Source: Clostridia bacterium (GTDB taxonomy: Bacteria > Bacillota > Peptococcia > Peptococcales > SKKY01). From it: 11,702 bases of DNA. The position numbers and the translations under genes were made by a program. Location of the stretch: positions 1 through 11,702 of the forward strand of contig SKKY01000011.1 in assembly GCA_007123515.1 (NCBI GenBank), read 5' to 3'. The notes below the pieces were generated by a model. It was not told where the DNA came from, did not search any database, and was given only the letters and a program-made list of their open reading frames with translations. Shown here in pieces: positions 6,953 to 11,702 of the stretch. Positions within the stretch are counted from its first letter, which is position 1; each line of letters starts with the position of its first letter.

Positions 6953-7960
6953 ATGTTTATTAGTGATAATTCATCAACGGTACATAAAAAGGTTCTGAAA
7001 AAAATTACAGAAGTAAACCAAGGAGTTGCATTTCCATACGGGAATGATCCTTATACCAAACATGCAACAGAAATGATGCAGTCTCTTTTTAACAAAGACA
7101 CAGATGTCTATTTTACTATTAATGGAACCAGTGCCAATGTGATTGGTTTAAGTGCATTGATGCAGTCTTACGAGAGTGTGATTTGTGCGGAATCCACTCA
7201 TATTAATACAGATGAATGTGGGGCTCTTGAAAAATATATTGGAGCTAAGATCAGTTCTGTAGAGCATAACCATGGAAAAATAAATGTACAAAGCATTGAA
7301 AAATTTCTTTTAGACAAAGGAAATGAACATCATAATCAGCCAAAAATCATTAGTATCAGTCAGTGCACGGAATTTGGATCCGTTTATACGCCGGAAGAAA
7401 TAAAAGAAATAGCTGATTTTACCCACCGGCATGATATGTATTTGCATATGGATGGTGCCAGGATAGCCAATGCAGCTGTATCTCTGGGCATTAGCTTTAA
7501 TGAAATGATTGCTGATACAGGAGTTGATTTACTCTCCTTTGGCGGGACAAAAAACGGTATGATGATGGGGGAAGCTATCATCTCTTTCAGACCGGAAGTA
7601 ACAAGTAACCCAAAATTTATCCGCAAACAAGGTATGCAACTTGTTTCAAAAATGAGATACATTTCAGCGCAGTTTATCGCCTATCTTGAAGATGATTTAT
7701 GGAGAGATAATGCAACGCAGGCTAATAGCACGGCACAATACTTAGCAAAGAGATTAACGGAGATACCCGAAATAGAGATCAAAAATGCAGTCAATGCCAA
7801 TATGATCTTTGCCAGGTTCCCTCAGGAAATTATAGATAAAACCATTAATAAAGAATATTATTATCTGATGTATCCTCTTGAAAATGTAGTCAGGATGGTC
7901 ACCTCATATAATTCGACGAAAGAGGATGTTGACCAGTTTATTGATGAATTGCAAAAATAA
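6953..7960 (+). CDS. ltaE: Low-specificity threonine aldolase (PLP-dependent)
   Basis: This 335-residue fold-type I PLP enzyme splits threonine or allo-threonine into glycine and acetaldehyde, linking threonine to glycine and one-carbon metabolism. Visible features are an N-terminal ISDNSS, the cofactor region GTSAN at 58-62, His83 in the position that stacks on PLP, HMDGARIAN at 165-173 with the Asp that contacts the pyridine nitrogen, and SFGGTKNG with the Schiff-base Lys200. Length is normal for the family. AAAAGGAGAG (6937-6946) precedes ATG 6953. The gene sits alone between two intrinsic terminators, so it should be monocistronic, yet I could not find a convincing promoter in the 28 bases between the upstream terminator and the start. 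Either a weak promoter lies within or before the terminator, or read-through supplies the transcript. L- or D-stereospecificity cannot be told. The gene symbol is by family. Confidence 0.92.
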   Translation: MFISDNSSTVHKKVLKKITEVNQGVAFPYGNDPYTKHATEMMQSLFNKDTDVYFTINGTSANVIGLSALMQSYESVICAESTHINTDECGALEKYIGAKISSVEHNHGKINVQSIEKFLLDKGNEHHNQPKIISISQCTEFGSVYTPEEIKEIADFTHRHDMYLHMDGARIANAAVSLGISFNEMIADTGVDLLSFGGTKNGMMMGEAIISFRPEVTSNPKFIRKQGMQLVSKMRYISAQFIAYLEDDLWRDNATQANSTAQYLAKRLTEIPEIEIKNAVNANMIFARFPQEIIDKTINKEYYYLMYPLENVVRMVTSYNSTKEDVDQFIDELQK

Positions 7961-7966
7961 ATACCA

Positions 7967-8006
7967 CATAAAAAAACAAACTATATTAATAGTTTGTTTT
8001 TTTATG
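7967..8006. terminator. Intrinsic terminator, perfect 18-bp inverted repeat
   Basis: Bases 7967-7984 are perfectly complementary to 7989-8006 around a 4-base ATTA loop. The lower stem is an A7/T7 tract, and the upper stem is CAAACTAT/ATAGTTTG. The T-tract makes it a terminator for the aldolase gene, and the A-tract would let it also work on the opposite strand. It begins 6 bases after the aldolase stop codon. Confidence 0.88.
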
Positions 8007-8078
8007 TTTAAAAATTTTCTGGAGAGTGTAATCACGTTTTGAGAGACGTTATATATGACATAAAAGGTGTGTTAAACA

Positions 8079-9539
8079 ATGAAAAAAGAAGAATCCTACG
8101 GAAAAAGACAAAAAATTGGTTTATTTGCCGGACCATTACTGTTTGCTTTTATAAGTTTTTTACCTGTTACTGAAGGGTTAACAGTGGAAGGGAAATATGT
8201 GCTGGCTGCTACTGCCTGGATGGCTGTCTGGTGGATTTCTGAAGCCGTACCTTTAGCTGTAACAGCCCTTTTACCAATCATTATCTTCCCCATTATGGAT
8301 GTAGTATCAATGGAAGAAGCAGCGAAGCCTTATGCCAATCCAAATGCCTTTTTGATAATGGGTGGTTTTATGCTAGCGGTTACACTTGAACGCTGGAATC
8401 TCCATAAGAGACTGGCACTTCATATTATTCTTATAACCGGTACCAGTCCAGATAGACTGGTATTAGGTTTTATGCTGGCGACAGCGTTTCTTTCTATGTG
8501 GATCTCTAACACAGCTACAACCATGATGATACTTCCTATAGCAATTGCAGTAATAAAACAAATAGCGGATCTGATAAAAGAAAGTGAAGAAGATGCCGGC
8601 CGTTTTGCTACCTGCCTGTTGCTTTCTGTTGGATATGCCGGAGCCATCGGAGGTATGGCTACTTTAATAGGAACCCCTCCGAATATTGTATTTGCCAGTT
8701 TTGTGCAACAGCAAAGTGGCATTGATATTACTTTTTTTGACTGGTTTATCTATGCGTTGCCAATTGCGATTACTTTTTTAATTATCAGCTGGGTTTTTAT
8801 GACTAAAATTGCTTTTCCATCGCCTTTTAAAGAATTAAAACAGGGTAAGGAAATGATTGAGAATGAAAAAGAAGACTTAGGACCGATTAGTGATGGTGAG
8901 AGAGGCATAGCTATTGTTTTTTCTCTTGTAGCGCTCGCCTGGATCAGTCGTTCATTCCTAATTGAACAGTTCGTTCCAGGTATTACGGATGCGGCAATAG
9001 CTGTCATAGGAATCATTTTAACCTTTGTGTATCCGGTAGACTTCAAAAAGGGCGTATTCCTAAATAGCTGGGACAATGCTTTGAAAATTCCCTGGGGTAT
9101 TTTGCTCTTATTAGGCGGGGGTTTGTCTCTTGCAAACGCCTTTATCGAAACTGAGTTAGCCGACTGGATAGGAATGAATCTGTCTCAATTACAGAATATG
9201 CCGGTTATGTTGATACTATTTATTGTTGTTTTATCCGTCAGTCTTTTATCAAACATTACTTCAAATACGGCAACGACTTCAGTCATGCTACCGATAGCCG
9301 CCACTCTCGGAGCTGCCATGGCACTTGATGATCCATTGGCATTAATGATTGCTACAACAACAGCAGCGTCTTTTGCCTTTATGCTTCCGGTGGCGGCTCC
9401 ACCAATTACTATAATTTTTGGTAGCGGTTATGTAAAACTTACGGATATGGTTAAATACGGAGCGATCTTACAGTTTATTGCGATTATTATCATCACGATT
9501 TTTGTTACATTCTGGATGCCGTTTGTTTGGGATTTTTAA
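8079..9539 (+). CDS. DASS/SLC13-family sodium-coupled anion (di/tricarboxylate-type) transporter
   Basis: The 486-residue product is an inner-membrane protein with many hydrophobic helices and the two-fold repeat of the divalent anion:Na+ symporter family. The first SNT motif is at 143-145 (WISNTATTMMILP), followed by GTPPN at 198-202. The second SNT is at 395-397 (SNITSNTATTSVMLP), followed by PVAAPPIT around 437-444, where relatives usually have PVATPPN. The loop around 245-275 is charged and cytoplasmic-looking. AAAGGTGT (8063-8070) precedes ATG 8079. Family members carry succinate, malate, citrate, sulfate or related anions, by Na+ symport or exchange. Substrate cannot be read from sequence. 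The two hydrolase genes downstream suggest it imports or exports an acid linked to their pathway, for example a ureido acid or an end product. A terminator lies upstream, so it should have its own promoter, but I found none with good boxes. Confidence 0.93.
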   Translation: MKKEESYGKRQKIGLFAGPLLFAFISFLPVTEGLTVEGKYVLAATAWMAVWWISEAVPLAVTALLPIIIFPIMDVVSMEEAAKPYANPNAFLIMGGFMLAVTLERWNLHKRLALHIILITGTSPDRLVLGFMLATAFLSMWISNTATTMMILPIAIAVIKQIADLIKESEEDAGRFATCLLLSVGYAGAIGGMATLIGTPPNIVFASFVQQQSGIDITFFDWFIYALPIAITFLIISWVFMTKIAFPSPFKELKQGKEMIENEKEDLGPISDGERGIAIVFSLVALAWISRSFLIEQFVPGITDAAIAVIGIILTFVYPVDFKKGVFLNSWDNALKIPWGILLLLGGGLSLANAFIETELADWIGMNLSQLQNMPVMLILFIVVLSVSLLSNITSNTATTSVMLPIAATLGAAMALDDPLALMIATTTAASFAFMLPVAAPPITIIFGSGYVKLTDMVKYGAILQFIAIIIITIFVTFWMPFVWDF

Positions 9540-9668
9540 TAATGGGAATAAAGTAACAAAGTGTGAATAAAAGGTGAATATACGTTTTATGATAAGTGGA
9601 TTAAGGTAATCTGCTAGTAACAACAAAATATTCTTGTTGTTATCTATAGAACAATGAAAGGAGAAATA
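9540..9668 (+). other. Intergenic region with a 9-bp perfect inverted repeat (9618-9642)
   Basis: These 129 bases hold no recognised gene. TAACAACAA at 9618-9626 is perfectly complementary to TTGTTGTTA at 9634-9642 around a 7-base loop. No T-tract follows, so it is not a standard terminator. Its position 27 bases before the amidohydrolase start fits an operator or an RNA hairpin in the leader. Two adjacent 11-base near-repeats beginning GTGAATA lie at 9563-9573 and 9574-9584. I found no clear -35/-10 pair. Confidence 0.55.
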
Positions 9669-11084
9669 ATGATGGATTTAGTAATTAAGAACGGATTGGT
9701 ATGTACGGAAAATGGAGTGATCAAGGGCGGAATCGCCATAAAGGATGGTATCATCCAGGAAATTGCCAGCGATGAGATGCTTCCGGATGCTAAGACAACC
9801 TATGATGCTAAAGGACAGATTGTTTTTCCCGGAATTATTGAACCTCACAGTCACCTTGGCTTGCAGGATCTTACGCCTGAAACATATGTTTCAAATCTGA
9901 AAACAGAAACCAGAGCGGCTGCACAGGGTGGCGTCACAACACTTAATACGACTACGCTTTTCGGAAGTCCCCCGATTCAGGAAAAGCTGGATATTGCAAT
10001 TGGCGGAACAGATAAGATTTACTCTGATGTGAAGTTCTATGTTGCTCCGGGAAATGAAGATCATCTAAAAGAATTACCTGCGCTCTTTGAACAGGGTGTA
10101 ACGGCATTTAAATTTCTTCTGGCTTACAGAGGAGAAGGGGCAAAGATTTTTGGCATGGATGAGGCAGGATTAGATACAGCCTTTATGTATAATGCCTTTC
10201 GGGAAGTGGGTAAATTAGGCGGTTCAGCATTTGCCATGATTCATGCAGAAGATCCTGCTATTTTTGAGTTTATTACTCCTGAAGTCATGGAAGAAGAAAC
10301 AGATAATTATTTGGCTGCTTTTAATAAAGCCAGACCAAACATTACAGAAGCCATTGATTTAGCTAAGGGAGCTTATATTGCCAGAGATACTAATTGTCAC
10401 TTATATGTAGTGCATATTAGTGCTCATGAAACAGTTGATTTACTGAAATTTTTTAAAGAGCAGGGTATGGATATTACCGGTGAAACCTGTATTCATTATC
10501 TGATGCATTCCTGTGATGATGAGATTTTCAGAAATAATGACGATCTGGCAAAATTTGCGAAAGTAAATCCTGCAATCAGAAAAGATGAAGACAGAGAGAG
10601 ATTATGGAAAGCGATAAATGAAGGCGTTATTACTTGTGTTGGAACAGATCATGTCGCTTTTACAAGGGATAAAAAACTTGATCCGGGATTCTGGGAGACC
10701 TCACCAGGTTGTGGAGATGGCCTGAGTGTATTATTACCATTAATGTTTAGTGAAGGTGTCACAAAAGGAAGAATTACACTGGATATGCTCAGAAAAATAT
10801 TGTGTGAAAACCCGGCTAAGGCTTTTGGTATCTATCCGAAAAAAGGAACAATTGCAGTAGGTTCGGATGCTGATATTGTCATCATCGACCCTGATAAAGA
10901 GATGACAATCGATTATAAAGAAAGCGAAAGCAGTAATGAATTTAGCATCTATCAGGACTGGAAAGTAAAAGGTGTTCCTACGGCTACTTTCTTAAGAGGT
11001 CATTTAGTTGCTGAAAACTACAAAATTGTTGATGAAGAGCCAAGAGGTAAAATAATAAAAGAAAAGTTTCCAGTAAGAATGTAA
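9669..11084 (+). CDS. Cyclic amidohydrolase of the hydantoinase/dihydropyrimidinase/allantoinase group
   Basis: The 471-residue metal-dependent TIM-barrel hydrolase should open a cyclic amide or ureide ring in the cytoplasm. A complete binuclear metal site can be read: HSH (His60, His62), Lys148 in TAFKFLLAYRG (the carboxylated bridging lysine), His192 in IHAED, His249 in VVHIS and Asp327 in GTDH. The Asp that usually precedes the first HxH is Glu59 here. N- and C-terminal strands form the small beta-sandwich, with GSDADIVIIDPDK near 398-410. I start at ATG 9669 because AAAGGAG (9657-9663) lies just upstream. ATG 9672 is equally possible, while ATG 9654 precedes the Shine-Dalgarno and is unlikely. 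It lies between a DASS transporter and a carbamoyl-amidase-like gene, which argues for a catabolic hydantoin-type substrate over dihydroorotate in pyrimidine synthesis. Exact substrate is unknown. Confidence 0.9.
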   Translation: MMDLVIKNGLVCTENGVIKGGIAIKDGIIQEIASDEMLPDAKTTYDAKGQIVFPGIIEPHSHLGLQDLTPETYVSNLKTETRAAAQGGVTTLNTTTLFGSPPIQEKLDIAIGGTDKIYSDVKFYVAPGNEDHLKELPALFEQGVTAFKFLLAYRGEGAKIFGMDEAGLDTAFMYNAFREVGKLGGSAFAMIHAEDPAIFEFITPEVMEEETDNYLAAFNKARPNITEAIDLAKGAYIARDTNCHLYVVHISAHETVDLLKFFKEQGMDITGETCIHYLMHSCDDEIFRNNDDLAKFAKVNPAIRKDEDRERLWKAINEGVITCVGTDHVAFTRDKKLDPGFWETSPGCGDGLSVLLPLMFSEGVTKGRITLDMLRKILCENPAKAFGIYPKKGTIAVGSDADIVIIDPDKEMTIDYKESESSNEFSIYQDWKVKGVPTATFLRGHLVAENYKIVDEEPRGKIIKEKFPVRM

Positions 11085-11239
11085 CAGTAAAAAAATGAAA
11101 CATAATTCAGGTGGAACTGTATACACCATCTAAATACAGTGATAATAATCCCGGGACTTTACGCCACTTATCCTGTAATTAAAAAGCGGTATTTTAGTGG
11201 CGATTAGTCATCGGATAAATGCAATAAGGAGGTACAATA
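11085..11239 (+). other. 155-base leader with several complementary arms, possible cis-regulatory RNA
   Basis: No gene is seen. Three arm sets stand out. ACTGTAT (11116-11122) pairs with ATACAGT (11134-11140). CGCCACT (11162-11168) pairs with AGTGGCG (11196-11202). TTATCC (11168-11173) can pair with GGATAA (11213-11218), just before the ribosome binding site. In addition GGTG (11110-11113) can pair with CACC (11124-11127) inside the first loop. There is no T-tract terminator. It matches no riboswitch class I know by eye. It may simply be a spacer with a promoter that I cannot identify. Confidence 0.4.
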
Positions 11240-11702
11240 ATGAGTGGTAAAAAAGAAGAAATATATGATAAGGCTAAATTAGGCGGAGGTGCAGGCTTTG
11301 GAAAGAGACCAGCCCTCATCGTAATTGATTTTCAAAAAGGATTTACCCTGCCGGATGCTCCGGCAGGTGGCGATATGACAGAAGCTGTGGAGATGACAAA
11401 GAAAATAGTGGATGCAGCAAGAGAGAAAAACATGAAAATCATCTATACAAGAGTTGGATACAACAAAGATGGTTCTGATTTGACAGTGTTTGGGCACAAA
11501 GCAAAAATTTTAAGAGAGTTCACCAGAGATCATTGGTACTATGAATTTGATGAACGTCTAGATATCAGAGAAGAAGATATCACTATAGAAAAGCACTGGC
11601 CCTCAGCCTTTTTTGGGACGCACCTGGCTCCAATGCTGATTGGTATGAACATTGATACGGCAATTTTATGTGGTTGTACGACAGCCGGTTGTGTCTATGC
11701 AA
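11240..11702 (+). CDS. Isochorismatase-fold cysteine hydrolase, N-carbamoylsarcosine amidase-like (5' part)
   Basis: The visible 154 residues carry the whole catalytic triad of the cysteine-hydrolase family: Asp30 in VIDFQKGF, Lys118 in EKHWPSAFFGT and the nucleophile Cys151 in GCTTAGCV. The GFGKRPALIVIDFQ start, the PSAFFGT block and the 33-residue Lys-to-Cys spacing are what I know from N-carbamoylsarcosine amidase, which releases ammonia and CO2 from N-carbamoylsarcosine to give sarcosine. Biuret hydrolase, maleamate amidase and other carbamoyl or amide hydrolases share the fold, so substrate is not settled. AAGGAGGT (11226-11233), 6 bases before ATG 11240, is one of the strongest ribosome binding sites in the window. 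The reading frame runs off the window end; the family is usually about 200-260 residues, so some 50-110 residues are missing. It follows the hydantoinase-like gene, whose product would be a natural substrate. Confidence 0.9.
   Translation, partial: MSGKKEEIYDKAKLGGGAGFGKRPALIVIDFQKGFTLPDAPAGGDMTEAVEMTKKIVDAAREKNMKIIYTRVGYNKDGSDLTVFGHKAKILREFTRDHWYYEFDERLDIREEDITIEKHWPSAFFGTHLAPMLIGMNIDTAILCGCTTAGCVYA

Noticed and set aside
8007..8078. Possible promoter for the DASS transporter (TATATA-like and TTGAGA-like boxes)
   Set aside because: No pair had both acceptable hexamers and 16-18 base spacing, so I did not list one although a promoter is expected here.
390..9076. Several open frames of 60-108 codons on the - strand inside the trp, helicase, aldolase and transporter genes
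   Set aside because: They lie wholly opposite well-recognised + strand genes, have no convincing ribosome binding sites or motifs, and are the expected shadows of A/T-rich coding sequence.
9589..9609. Six-codon leader ORF (ATG to TAA) with an upstream AGGTGA, before the amidohydrolase gene
   Set aside because: Too short to separate from chance, spacing to the SD-like sequence is long, and it encodes no run of regulatory codons. No attenuator T-tract follows.
11085..11239. Known riboswitch class (guanidine, purine, PRPP or similar)
   Set aside because: The conserved core sequences of these classes as I remember them are not present; the leader is reported only as an unassigned structured region.
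11279..11497. 72-codon - strand frame inside the N-carbamoylsarcosine amidase-like gene
   Set aside because: It is opposite a coding region with a complete catalytic triad and a strong ribosome binding site.
1..11702. CRISPR array, tRNA or rRNA genes, insertion sequence, prophage or defence genes
   Set aside because: No regular spaced repeats, cloverleaf-like segments, transposase or integrase motifs, or flanking terminal repeats were found; all long frames are metabolic or housekeeping.

Overview
The window reads as a stretch of a low-to-moderate GC Firmicutes chromosome, probably an anaerobic Clostridia/Eubacteriales-type organism. This is inferred from the strong AGGAGG-type ribosome binding sites, A/T-rich codon use, the trp(E)GDCFBA gene order, a CshA-type DEAD-box helicase and two intrinsic terminators. 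No species can be named from the sequence alone. All recognised genes lie on the + strand.

Positions 1-4764 are the distal part of a tryptophan biosynthesis operon: the 3' end of trpG, then trpD, trpC, a trpF-trpB gene without an internal stop, and trpA. Neighbours overlap by 8-14 bases, each with its own Shine-Dalgarno (SD), so translation is probably coupled. Together they take anthranilate to tryptophan. The main oddity is that trpF and trpB form one 604-codon frame while an SD and ATG for trpB are kept at the junction. A small membrane protein gene (4786-5280, TTG start) follows trpA by 21 bases and looks co-transcribed.

Positions 5270-6924 are a separate unit. A near-consensus extended -10 promoter drives a DEAD-box RNA helicase gene, which ends at a hairpin-plus-T-tract terminator. 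The promoter places the 5' end of the mRNA inside the longest open frame. The best SD then points to an ATT codon as the start. A single-gene unit for a low-specificity threonine aldolase follows (6953-7960) and is closed by an 18-bp perfect inverted repeat.

Positions 8079-11702 hold an apparent catabolic cluster: a DASS/SLC13-type transporter, a hydantoinase/dihydropyrimidinase-type cyclic amidohydrolase, and the start of an isochorismatase-fold amidase most like N-carbamoylsarcosine amidase (cut by the window end). The logical pathway is uptake or exchange, ring opening of a cyclic ureide such as a hydantoin, then removal of the carbamoyl group. The actual substrate is not proven. The 155-base leader before the amidase gene contains several complementary arms and may be regulatory RNA.

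Most of the window is ordinary metabolism. The best candidates for something less usual are the trpF-trpB junction, the possible ATT start of the helicase, the trp-linked membrane protein, and the transporter/cyclic amidohydrolase/carbamoyl-amidase cluster with its leader.
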